Source: Paenibacillus rigui (GTDB lineage Bacteria > Bacillota > Bacilli > Paenibacillales > NBRC-103111). From it: DNA of 64,000 bases. The notes under the pieces were generated by a model. It was given only the letters and a program-made list of their open reading frames with translations, was not told where the DNA came from and did not search any database. Every line of letters begins with the position of its first letter. The stretch's first letter is position 1. The stretch spans positions 372,001 to 436,000 of the forward strand of contig NZ_NMQW01000017.1 in assembly GCF_002234615.1 (NCBI RefSeq). Direction: 5' to 3'. This document shows, in pieces, positions 36,665-44,558 of this stretch. The position numbers and the translations under genes were made by a program.

Positions 36665-37810
36665 ATGCCGTATGTACATGAAGACCGTAATTATTGGATC
36701 GATACGCTGAGCCGAATAGCCCAGCCGGTTTTATTTCAACTCACGAACCGCAAACTAAAAGCTACGATGCCAATCGAACGCAAGGTGGAGGACCGCCATC
36801 TCTATACACATTTGGAGGCATTGGGGCGGTTGTTAACCGGTATGGCTCCTTGGCTTGAATCCGGCGGCACTGACGGTGAAGAGGGCCGTTTGCGCGAGCA
36901 TTACGCGGCATGGGCTCGGGAAGCGATGGATGCGGCAACCGATCCGGCGTCCCCGGACTTCATGAATTTCTCGGAAGGCTACCAGCCCATCGTGGATGCG
37001 GCCTTTTTATCCCACGCCATCGTACGCGCACCTGGAGAGCTGTGGCATAAGCTTGAGCCGCGGGTGCAGCAAAATGTCGTTGCGGCATTGAAAGCAACAC
37101 GCACGCGCAAGCCCGGCTATAACAACTGGCTGCTGTTCGCGGCTATGATCGAAACCGCGCTCTACATCGCAGGTGCCGGAGACTGGGACCGGATGCGGAT
37201 CGATTACGCCTTGAGGCAGCACGAGACCTGGTATAAAGGCGATGGCACTTACGGGGACGGACCGGATTTCCATGCAGATTATTACAACAGCTTCGTCATT
37301 CAGCCGATGCTAGTCGATATTATCGAAAAAGTAGGCCACGAGGAAGAAGCGTGGGCCGCGATGCAGGAACAAGTCGTGCTTCGCGCGAAGCGCTACGCGG
37401 TTCAGCAGGAACGGCTTATTTCACCGGAGGGTACGTTCCCTGCTGTAGGGCGTTCGCTCGCGTATCGTTTCGGCGCCTTCCAGCTGCTTAGTCAGATGGC
37501 GCTCCAGCAGCGGCTTGATGCGAGCCTGAAGCCTGCGCAGGTACGCTGCGCTTTGACCGCAGTGATTCGCCGAATGATTGAAGCGCCTGGTACGTTTGAC
37601 GAAAACGGCTGGCTGACCATCGGCTTCTGCGGCCATCAACCGGAGGTTGGAGAGCCTTACATTTCCACAGGCAGCTTGTATTTGTGCGCGGCCGTCTTCC
37701 TTCCGCTTGGCTTGCCGGCAAGCGATCCCTTCTGGCAGGGCGAAGCGGACTGGACCGCGAAGAAAGCCTGGAGCGGACAAAGCCTTCCTATCGATAAAGC
37801 TTTATATTAA
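36665..37810 (+). CDS. DUF2264 domain-containing protein
   Basis: A 381-residue soluble protein of the DUF2264 family. Typical segments are HLEALGRLLTGMAPWL, YNNWLLFAAMIETAL, GDGTYGDGPDFHADYYNSFVIQPML and RYGVQQER-like repeats of an alpha/alpha barrel. The family is thought to act on polysaccharides, but this is not established. ATG 36665 follows CCGGGAGGAATAAACAG. No signal peptide. Stands alone in the accessory block. Confidence 0.85.
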   Translation: MPYVHEDRNYWIDTLSRIAQPVLFQLTNRKLKATMPIERKVEDRHLYTHLEALGRLLTGMAPWLESGGTDGEEGRLREHYAAWAREAMDAATDPASPDFMNFSEGYQPIVDAAFLSHAIVRAPGELWHKLEPRVQQNVVAALKATRTRKPGYNNWLLFAAMIETALYIAGAGDWDRMRIDYALRQHETWYKGDGTYGDGPDFHADYYNSFVIQPMLVDIIEKVGHEEEAWAAMQEQVVLRAKRYAVQQERLISPEGTFPAVGRSLAYRFGAFQLLSQMALQQRLDASLKPAQVRCALTAVIRRMIEAPGTFDENGWLTIGFCGHQPEVGEPYISTGSLYLCAAVFLPLGLPASDPFWQGEADWTAKKAWSGQSLPIDKALY

Positions 37811-37814
37811 TGCA

Positions 37815-37863
37815 AAAAGCACGGATAGCCTGCTGCGGGCCGATCCGTGCTTTTCTTTTTTTC
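37815..37863 (+). terminator. Terminator after the DUF2264 gene
   Basis: AAAAGCACGGAT and ATCCGTGCTTTT form a perfect 12-bp stem followed by CTTTTTTTCG, four bases after the stop. Confidence 0.92.
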
Positions 37864-37898
37864 GTATACGTGACTCGTCGGGCATCCCAGCCCTGCAG

Positions 37899-38801
37899 CT
37901 AGCTTGTGGAAGCCGTTCGGACTCTTACTTTACGTTCCGATACTGCGATACCCAGCAGGATAACCATAATGCCGATCCACTGCATCGGAGTAGTCGTTTC
38001 CTTAAGCAGCACAGCCGAGCAAACAATGACGACCGGCAGCTCAACGGAGCCGAGTACGGCTGCCAAACCCGTAGCCATATGCGGCGCGCCCTTGGCAAAT
38101 AAATAGGAAGGGACGATCATACCGAGCACGCTGAGTAAAATCCCCCACAGCCAAAGTCCTTCCCCCAATGCCCCATTCCATAAAAACCGGGGAGGCATGA
38201 GCGTCAATACGATCAGCGCTGCGCCGGTGATCATCCAGGTCGTGCGGATTAACGCAGGCAAATGTGTGGCTACCCGTCCGCTAAAGTAAATAAACAGCGT
38301 ATAGCAGCACGCCGCCAATAACCCGAGACCGATCCCGCTTGCGTTGATACGCGTTAGCGAGCCGGACAGAATGCCGGAGGAAAGAACGGTCCCTGCCAAT
38401 ATCATGACGACTGCAATCCACTGATACCGGTTAGGCACTCGGCGCTCCAGAACCCAATCCAGCAGCAAGCCCATCCAAGTGAATTGAAATAATAACAGAA
38501 CGGCAAAAGACGCATCCAGGCTTTGAAGCGAGTGATAATAAAAATAGCCGGTCAACCCGGTAAATGTTCCGCTTAACACCAGCTTCACGATAACCGGGCG
38601 GGTCACGCTCTTCATCTTCCGAAGCTGAAACAAACTGAGGAGCCACAGCCCGATAAAACCGAAAAACACCTGGCTTCCGGTCACTTCTTCGGCGGTAAAC
38701 CCCTGTTGGTACCCAAGCTTTACAAACGACGATAATAAGCCGTATGAAGCGGCACCCGTTAATACAAGCCCGATCGCTTTCCAACGATTCATTGCTTTCA
38801 T
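37899..38801 (-). CDS. EamA/DMT family transporter
   Basis: A 300-residue membrane protein with about ten hydrophobic segments in two EamA repeats (start WKAIGLVLTGAASYGLLSSF, second half GIGLGLLAACCYTLFIYFSG). The C-terminus has the usual VVIVCSAVLLKE and QWIGIMVILLGI. It probably exports a metabolite; the substrate is unknown. Confidence 0.88.
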   Translation of the reverse strand: MKAMNRWKAIGLVLTGAASYGLLSSFVKLGYQQGFTAEEVTGSQVFFGFIGLWLLSLFQLRKMKSVTRPVIVKLVLSGTFTGLTGYFYYHSLQSLDASFAVLLLFQFTWMGLLLDWVLERRVPNRYQWIAVVMILAGTVLSSGILSGSLTRINASGIGLGLLAACCYTLFIYFSGRVATHLPALIRTTWMITGAALIVLTLMPPRFLWNGALGEGLWLWGILLSVLGMIVPSYLFAKGAPHMATGLAAVLGSVELPVVIVCSAVLLKETTTPMQWIGIMVILLGIAVSERKVRVRTASTS

Positions 38802-38905
38802 GCGCTTCCTTCTTCTTTGTTATCCCTCACCCACCCGCGAGAACCACCCAACGGGCGCCTCACAAACAATTAATATAACAGAAGCAGTACCCGGATTCAA
38901 GAGAA

Positions 38906-38940
38906 GAAAGCAGTCTTCCCTGACGGGAAACGCTGCTTTC
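38906..38940 (-). terminator. Terminator after the DJ-1/PfpI gene
   Basis: GAAAGCAG-TTCCC pairs with GGGAA-CTGCTTTC, with a T-rich tail (TTCTTCTCTTG) on the minus strand, 11 bases past the stop at 38952. Confidence 0.7.
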
Positions 38941-38951
38941 GCTAGTGTCTA

Positions 38952-39509
38952 TTATTTCAACAGTCTTAGAAACTCTCTCATAAAGCCAGGCAAATCGGGC
39001 CATGCGTGGCCTGACACCAGATTGCCGTCCACATGCAGCGTCTCGCTGCCATAGGTCGCGCCGAGCTGCTCCACATCGAAGCGGCAAGCCGTATAGGCGG
39101 TCATTGTTCTTCCCTCAAAATAGGCTGTGTTCTTCAGCGCCGAGAAGACTTGAGCCGCATGACAAATGGCGCCGACCGGTTTGTTGCTCTCCAAGAAGTG
39201 GCTCAGGATCGCCGGTAAATGCTTGTCCGATCGAATATATTCAGGCGCTCTGCCACCGGGAATAATCAATCCGTCATAATCCGCCGGTTGGACATCGGCG
39301 AATCCGATATGCGCCGGGAGCAAGTGTGCCGGCTTCTCTGTGTACGTATCCCATCCTTCAATGAAATCATGCACAACCGTGTGCAGCACTTTTTTGACCG
39401 GTGCGGCAATGACGGCTTGATACCCTTCCTCCAATACACGGTAATACGGATAATACACCTCCAGCACCTCTGCTGCGTCACCTGTCACGATCAAAATGGA
39501 TTTGGACAT
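38952..39509 (-). CDS. DJ-1/PfpI family protein
   Basis: A 185-residue class I glutamine amidotransferase-like protein. The nucleophile elbow GAICHAAQ carries the cysteine, and PADYDGLIIPGGRAPEYIR is the preceding conserved strand. Related proteins are proteases, chaperones or deglycases; the activity cannot be chosen from sequence. ATG 39509 follows AAGGAG at eight bases. Confidence 0.88.
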   Translation of the reverse strand: MSKSILIVTGDAAEVLEVYYPYYRVLEEGYQAVIAAPVKKVLHTVVHDFIEGWDTYTEKPAHLLPAHIGFADVQPADYDGLIIPGGRAPEYIRSDKHLPAILSHFLESNKPVGAICHAAQVFSALKNTAYFEGRTMTAYTACRFDVEQLGATYGSETLHVDGNLVSGHAWPDLPGFMREFLRLLK

Positions 39510-39616
39510 TACAACCACTCCTTGGACATATTTGGACGAACCGTCCTTCCATTATGTCCTGAATGCGTTTTCCTGTAAATGGGTGTAAAATGACGAATCC
39601 TGTTGAACCTTGTGAA

Positions 39617-40525
39617 TTATTCGTAAGGCCAAACGCATTCCTCGGGCTTTTTTTCCGGAAGAAAGCCTCGGAATATCGAGGTGCGGAGCTGATGCATATC
39701 AGTTCTCTCCAAATAATCGATCCGGCAGCAAAGCTTCGGCTCTACCCATTGCACAGCTCCAGCTTTCCCCTGATGCAGAACCGGAGCCACTTCTAAAAAC
39801 CATTCCTTGTCTTGGGGTTTAAACCCGAGCTCTACTGTCGAAACCTTTTTGTTGCGGATGGTTCGGAATTGAAGTCCGACGATAAGTGCAAAGCGGGGAT
39901 GCGTCCGATAGCCTAAAATGACCGTGTCGATGGTATTCCAGTGCTTGATCTTCAGCCAATCGGTCGATACTTTGCCCGGCGTATACATGCCGGTTTTCCG
40001 CTTTGCTACAATGCCCTCCATCTTTTGCTGTTTCATTAATCGGAACAACGACGTCCCCTCCCCCTCTACGAACAGGGTTGGAGTGATGACGGGAGTGGGA
40101 CGGAGGATGTCTTCGAGATGCTTTTTACGGCTCATCAGAGGCTCGTCGTACAGAAAACCTCCCGCGTACAGCACATCAAATACGACAAAGGTCGCCGGGT
40201 GCGTCCACCGCGCTTGTTCAATGCGGTTCTGCTTGCTCAAGCGCCCCCGAAAGGCAAAATCGTCAAACACCGGTCTGCCGTTCCTTATGCAAATCCCTTC
40301 CGCATCCAGAATAGCCTCATTCGCCTCAATGGCCCCCAAAGCCTCCTGAAGCTCAGGAAACTGATGCGTTACGAGCCGTCCGTTTCGGGTATAGGCTTCA
40401 ATTTTGTTCCGGCTTTTATAAATCAGCAGCCGCCACCCATCCCATTTGGGTTCAAAAATGTACCGGTCGTCATCGAACGCCTCTTTCCCCATTCGGACGA
40501 TCATCGGGGGAATAAATGGCAGCAT
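39617..40525 (-). CDS. ATP-dependent DNA ligase, LigD/LigC-like
   Basis: A 302-residue ligase with motif I EPKWDGWR (catalytic Lys), motif III FVVFDVLYAGG, motif IV EGIVAKRK and motif V WLKIKHW, then an OB-fold region. It is a ligase domain only; no polymerase or 3'-phosphoesterase domain is fused and no ku gene is adjacent. Bacterial non-homologous end joining uses such ligases together with Ku. ATG 40525 follows AGGAGTGTTCGGG. Confidence 0.88.
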   Translation of the reverse strand: MLPFIPPMIVRMGKEAFDDDRYIFEPKWDGWRLLIYKSRNKIEAYTRNGRLVTHQFPELQEALGAIEANEAILDAEGICIRNGRPVFDDFAFRGRLSKQNRIEQARWTHPATFVVFDVLYAGGFLYDEPLMSRKKHLEDILRPTPVITPTLFVEGEGTSLFRLMKQQKMEGIVAKRKTGMYTPGKVSTDWLKIKHWNTIDTVILGYRTHPRFALIVGLQFRTIRNKKVSTVELGFKPQDKEWFLEVAPVLHQGKAGAVQWVEPKLCCRIDYLERTDMHQLRTSIFRGFLPEKKPEECVWPYE

Positions 40526-40575
40526 CCCGAACACTCCTTTTATCGTATAAGCAGCTGCAAGCTTGCTTCATTTCA

Positions 40576-41424
40576 TCAGGAAACCTGGATTACATAAGAG
40601 ACGATAAAGACTTTGCCGTTTTGCTGAAATTGCCCCCACACTTTGTAAATACCTGCTTTGGGGAACGTCGTCATGAACAGGGCATCGGGTCCCGTTGATT
40701 TCTCATCCATCGGATGAACGTGCAGGTATTGCTCGGCATCCGCACTCATAATGACTACATGTCCCACCGCCCCGAGGTATGGCTGCAGATTCGTGACCGG
40801 CTGGTTCGTAGCGGCATCTTCCATATGGAATTTCAGCGTCAGTTCCTTGCCTGCCGCCAACTGTCCGTCTGTGGTCAAGGTGATGTTTTTTCCGTCCGCC
40901 GTTTTGGCCAAATGCGCCTCCGGTTGTACCTGCACCTGCGGTGCCTTTTCACCTTCGACCTGAATCCAATGGGTTTGTGTAGTGGCCGTCATCCCTGCAG
41001 GAATGAAGTCGGCAACCAGCTTATACTCTCCGCCGGCCGGAAAGGCCGTGGACACTTCAAAGACGCCTTTCCCCTTATATTCAGGGTGAATATGGTCGAA
41101 ATAAGATAAATCCTTGCTGACAACAATCAGGTGCATTTGCTTCTCATGATTGATATCAAACTTTTCTATCGGCTTGCCTTGACCGTCTTGAATTTGCAAG
41201 GTGAGCGTGGTGTTCTGCTTGGCCATCGGCTTCGCCGAAGAAAGCTTCCACAGAGCTTGAACGGATGCACCGGCTCCCGCTTTGGCCTCTTCGCCGTGAT
41301 TCCCCCCATGTCCGCCATGGTCTGCCGACCCGGCGCCTCCTTGCTTCATCTGCTCCGAAGTTGTCTTGCTGCATGCTGTCAGAGCTATCATAATCGCGAT
41401 AAGTATAACTAATCGTTTTTTCAA
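40576..41424 (-). CDS. FixH/YtkA-like lipoprotein next to the copper ATPase
   Basis: A 282-residue secreted lipoprotein with lipobox LTAC (Cys18 from the chosen start), a Gly/His-rich stretch (GSADHGGHGGNHGEE) and two beta-sandwich halves with YtkA/FixH-like sequence (LSYFDHIHPEYKGKGVFEVS, TFPKAGIYKVWGQFQ). Many His and Met residues suit copper binding. TTG 41424 has GGAGGG eight bases upstream. Likely cotranscribed with copA, 69 bases away. Confidence 0.8.
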   Translation of the reverse strand: MKKRLVILIAIMIALTACSKTTSEQMKQGGAGSADHGGHGGNHGEEAKAGAGASVQALWKLSSAKPMAKQNTTLTLQIQDGQGKPIEKFDINHEKQMHLIVVSKDLSYFDHIHPEYKGKGVFEVSTAFPAGGEYKLVADFIPAGMTATTQTHWIQVEGEKAPQVQVQPEAHLAKTADGKNITLTTDGQLAAGKELTLKFHMEDAATNQPVTNLQPYLGAVGHVVIMSADAEQYLHVHPMDEKSTGPDALFMTTFPKAGIYKVWGQFQQNGKVFIVSYVIQVS

Positions 41425-41493
41425 AACCAATTCCCTCCATCATTCATAAATTGGATTACTGTCAGAATCGCCATTTTTCATTGCGGCTAAACC

Positions 41494-43740
41494 TTACCGG
41501 TCATGAAGCTTTACTTTTTGCAATCGAAGTGCATTCAGGACGACGGATACGGAGCTTAGTGCCATTGCTGCGCCCGCTAACCACGGAGCAAGAAATCCGA
41601 GGGCGGCAATCGGAATGCCGATGACATTATAGGCAAGCGCCCAAAACAAGTTTTGCTTGATGTTGACCATCGTTTTCTTACTCATAGCTATCGCATCCGG
41701 AATACTATTGAGATCTCCGCGCATCAGCGTCACATCGGCAGCTTCCATCGCCACGTCTGTTCCGGTTCCAATAGCCATACCGATATCTGCGGATGCCAAT
41801 GCAGGCGCATCATTGATGCCGTCGCCGACCATGGCGGTTTTCTTGCCTTGCTGCTGCAATTTTTTAACTTCAGCGGCTTTCCCGTCCGGCAGTACCTCGG
41901 CCAGCACCCGATCGATTCCGACTTGAGCAGCAATAGCTTTGGCTGTTCGCTCGTTATCTCCCGTAATCATTAACACTTCAATGCCTTGGGACTGCAAGCG
42001 GGCAACCGCCTCTTTGGACGTTTCTTTTATCGTATCCGCCACGGCAATGATCCCTGCAAAACGACCGTCTACGGCAATCAGCATCGCTGTTTTTCCTTCC
42101 GATTCCAGTTGTTCCATCCGGCGTTCCCCTTCTGAAGCCATGCTGACATTATTTTGGGTCATGAGCTTCCGGGTGCCGACCAGAATCGTTCTCTGATCAA
42201 CAACAGCACGTATTCCGTACCCGGGAATCGCTTCAAATGCTTCCGCATTAGGCAGCTCAATGCCTTTGTGACGGATCCCCTCCACCATCGCCTCTGCAAG
42301 CGGGTGCTCCGATAGCTTCTCTGCCGCCCCGACGAGACGGAGCAGGAACGGTTCCTCAAACCCTTGTTCCACCAGGACATCCGTTAATTCGGGCTTTCCT
42401 TTAGTAATCGTTCCGGTTTTATCGAGGATCATCGCTTGAATCCGGTGTGTAGCCTCCAGATGCTCCCCGCCTTTGAACAAAATGCCCAGCTCTGCGGCAC
42501 GGCCGGAGCCCGCCATAATTGATGTAGGAGTAGCCAGACCAAGGGCACAGGGGCAAGCAATAACGAGAACGGCTATCGCTTTCTCCAATGCTTCGGCAAA
42601 ATCGCCGGGCTGGATTGCGAAATACCAGATCAGAAACGTCAATAACGCAATTCCGACAACAATCGGTACGAAAATACCGGAGATCACGTCGGCCACCCGC
42701 TGAATCGGCGCTTTAGAGCCCTGCGCTTCCTCAACGACTTTAATAATTTGCGCAAGCACAGTCTCCTTGCCGACCTTCTGCGCTTTGACTTTCAGCACCC
42801 CGTTCTTATTGAGCGTCGAACCGATAACCTGGTCTCCGGCCCTTTTTTCCACAGGAATACTTTCTCCGGTAAGCATGGATTCGTCGACAGAGGACACCCC
42901 CTCCAGCACTTCGCCGTCCACAGGAATTTTATCTCCCGGCTTTACCAGCACGATATCTCCTAAAATCACCTTGTCCAGAGGCAGCTGCAGCTCCTCCCCG
43001 TCACGGAGAACATAAGCTGTCTTCGCCTGCAGGCCCATGAGAGACTTGATGGCTTCCGAAGACCGGCCTTTGGCCATAGCCTCGAACAGCTTACCAAGCA
43101 GAATCAATGTGATTAACAAGCTGCTGGTCTCATAATAGAGCTCCACCTGACCATGACCGTGTCCGGTATTGGCGAGTGATTGAAATGTTAAATATAAGCT
43201 GTAAAAATAAGCCGCTGACGTTCCCAGTGCAACTAGCACATCCATGTTGGCACTTCCGCCGCGCAATGCTTTAAATGCACCTACATAAAACTGCCATCCT
43301 ATGACAAACTGCACGGGTGTAGCAAGTGCCAGCTGAAACCATGGATTCATAAATAAATCCGGGAGCCAGATAAACGAAGTGAATGAAAAATGACCGACCA
43401 TCGCCCATAAGAGAGGAATGGATAATACCGCGGAGGTGATCAGCTTTACCTTTTGCTTTTGCAAGTGAGCCTTGCGCCCAGCTCCTGTCTCATTCGCGGA
43501 TTGCTGAAGCTGGGCTTTGTATCCCAGCTGCTCTACCTTTTTAACCATATCGTCAATCGTCACAGCGGAGGATTCGAATTCCACATGCGCAGTCTCAATA
43601 GCAAAATTCACTGTGGCATGCTTAACACCATCCAATCGGTTAAGTCCCTTTTCAATTCGATTCGCACATGCGGCACAGGTCATGCCGGATATTTCCAAAG
43701 TAGCTTGCTGGTTGGATTCGGATGCTGCAGCGTTGCTCAT
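41494..43740 (-). CDS. copA: Copper-exporting P1B-type ATPase
   Basis: A 748-residue heavy-metal P-type ATPase. It has one N-terminal HMA domain (GMTCAAC), the CPC metal motif (VIACPCALG), the phosphorylation site DKTGT, the HP motif SEHPLAEA and [13 protein letters not shown] and the csoR/copZ neighbours point to Cu(I) export. ATG 43740 follows AGGTGA; GTG 43749 is possible. A CsoR-type operator lies in front of it. Confidence 0.95.
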   Translation of the reverse strand: MSNAAASESNQQATLEISGMTCAACANRIEKGLNRLDGVKHATVNFAIETAHVEFESSAVTIDDMVKKVEQLGYKAQLQQSANETGAGRKAHLQKQKVKLITSAVLSIPLLWAMVGHFSFTSFIWLPDLFMNPWFQLALATPVQFVIGWQFYVGAFKALRGGSANMDVLVALGTSAAYFYSLYLTFQSLANTGHGHGQVELYYETSSLLITLILLGKLFEAMAKGRSSEAIKSLMGLQAKTAYVLRDGEELQLPLDKVILGDIVLVKPGDKIPVDGEVLEGVSSVDESMLTGESIPVEKRAGDQVIGSTLNKNGVLKVKAQKVGKETVLAQIIKVVEEAQGSKAPIQRVADVISGIFVPIVVGIALLTFLIWYFAIQPGDFAEALEKAIAVLVIACPCALGLATPTSIMAGSGRAAELGILFKGGEHLEATHRIQAMILDKTGTITKGKPELTDVLVEQGFEEPFLLRLVGAAEKLSEHPLAEAMVEGIRHKGIELPNAEAFEAIPGYGIRAVVDQRTILVGTRKLMTQNNVSMASEGERRMEQLESEGKTAMLIAVDGRFAGIIAVADTIKETSKEAVARLQSQGIEVLMITGDNERTAKAIAAQVGIDRVLAEVLPDGKAAEVKKLQQQGKKTAMVGDGINDAPALASADIGMAIGTGTDVAMEAADVTLMRGDLNSIPDAIAMSKKTMVNIKQNLFWALAYNVIGIPIAALGFLAPWLAGAAMALSSVSVVLNALRLQKVKLHDR

Positions 43741-43775
43741 ACTCTTCACCTGCTTCTTATAATTTACTTCTCAAA

Positions 43776-43792
43776 ATACCCTGCGGGGGTAT
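43776..43792 (-). promoter_or_regulatory. CsoR-type operator in front of copA
   Basis: ATACCC-N5-GGGTAT, a 17-bp palindrome 36 bases upstream of copA. The same palindrome stands before csoR. Confidence 0.8.
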
Positions 43793-43809
43793 ATTTTAGA
43801 GCGAATAAG

Positions 43810-43831
43810 GGAGCCATCTCCCGATGGCTCC
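43810..43831 (-). terminator. Hairpin after copZ
   Basis: GGAGCCAT and ATGGCTCC form a perfect 8-bp stem ten bases after the copZ stop, with a short T-rich tail. It separates csoR-copZ from copA. Confidence 0.65.
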
Positions 43832-43840
43832 ATAACCGCA

Positions 43841-44041
43841 TTACACGATATCGTAGCCTTGTTCCTCTATCGCCTCTTTGATCGCTGCTAATGTGATGCT
43901 GGATTCGTCATAATCTACAGATACGGATTTGGCGCCGAGATCCACTTTAGCGGATGCTCCAAGCTGCTTCAACGCTCCTTCAATAGAATTGACGCAATGT
44001 CCGCAAGACATACCTTCCACTTTTAATTTTACGTTTGTCAT
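43841..44041 (-). CDS. copZ: Copper chaperone CopZ
   Basis: A 66-residue HMA-domain protein with GMSCGHC, which delivers Cu(I) to CopA. ATG 44041 follows GGAGGG at seven bases. It starts 20 bases after the csoR stop and is cotranscribed with it. Confidence 0.93.
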   Translation of the reverse strand: MTNVKLKVEGMSCGHCVNSIEGALKQLGASAKVDLGAKSVSVDYDESSITLAAIKEAIEEQGYDIV

Positions 44042-44061
44042 ATCGATACCCTCCAATTGGT

Positions 44062-44391
44062 TTATTTCATTAATTTATTCACTGTAACAAGAAGCTCCTC
44101 GATGACCTCCTGGTCGCCTGCCTGAATTCTTTCAATGACACAGCTTTTCATGTGACCTTCCAGCAGAAGCTTGCCTACACTATTCAAAGCAGATTGGATG
44201 GCGGCTATCTGATTCAGTACGTCATCGCAATAAGTATCCTTCTCGATTAATCCTTTAACACCTCGGATTTGACCTTCGATGCGATTCAGCCGGGAAATAA
44301 GATTCGACTTCATTTTATCTGAGTGATGACTTTTCCTCTCACCCTCATTCGTACAGCAATCCTGGTGTGCACCCGCTACGAATTCATCCAT
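44062..44391 (-). CDS. csoR: Copper-sensing transcriptional repressor CsoR
   Basis: A 109-residue all-helical repressor that leaves its operator when it binds Cu(I). The C-H-C ligand set is visible as YCDD and HMKSC. A cysteine/histidine-rich N-terminal extension (HQDCCTNEG, HHSDK) precedes the common start. GAGGTGAGAG lies upstream. Confidence 0.93.
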   Translation of the reverse strand: MDEFVAGAHQDCCTNEGERKSHHSDKMKSNLISRLNRIEGQIRGVKGLIEKDTYCDDVLNQIAAIQSALNSVGKLLLEGHMKSCVIERIQAGDQEVIEELLVTVNKLMK

Positions 44392-44421
44392 TATGCTCTC
44401 ACCTCTTGAAACTAATATACT

Positions 44422-44438
44422 ATACCCTCATAGGGTAT
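44422..44438 (-). promoter_or_regulatory. CsoR-type operator in front of csoR
   Basis: ATACCC-N5-GGGTAT, identical in arms and spacing to the site before copA; about 30 bases upstream of the csoR start. It would give autoregulation. Confidence 0.8.
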
Positions 44439-44558
44439 GTCAACGGGTAAATATCTATTTTTTTCTTCACGCGAAAGCCTGCCAACCGTAACTCTATTCT
44501 AGATTGTTCCGTATCCCCGGTCTTATACATCATTCAACTTCTTTATGCGGCTATCCAT

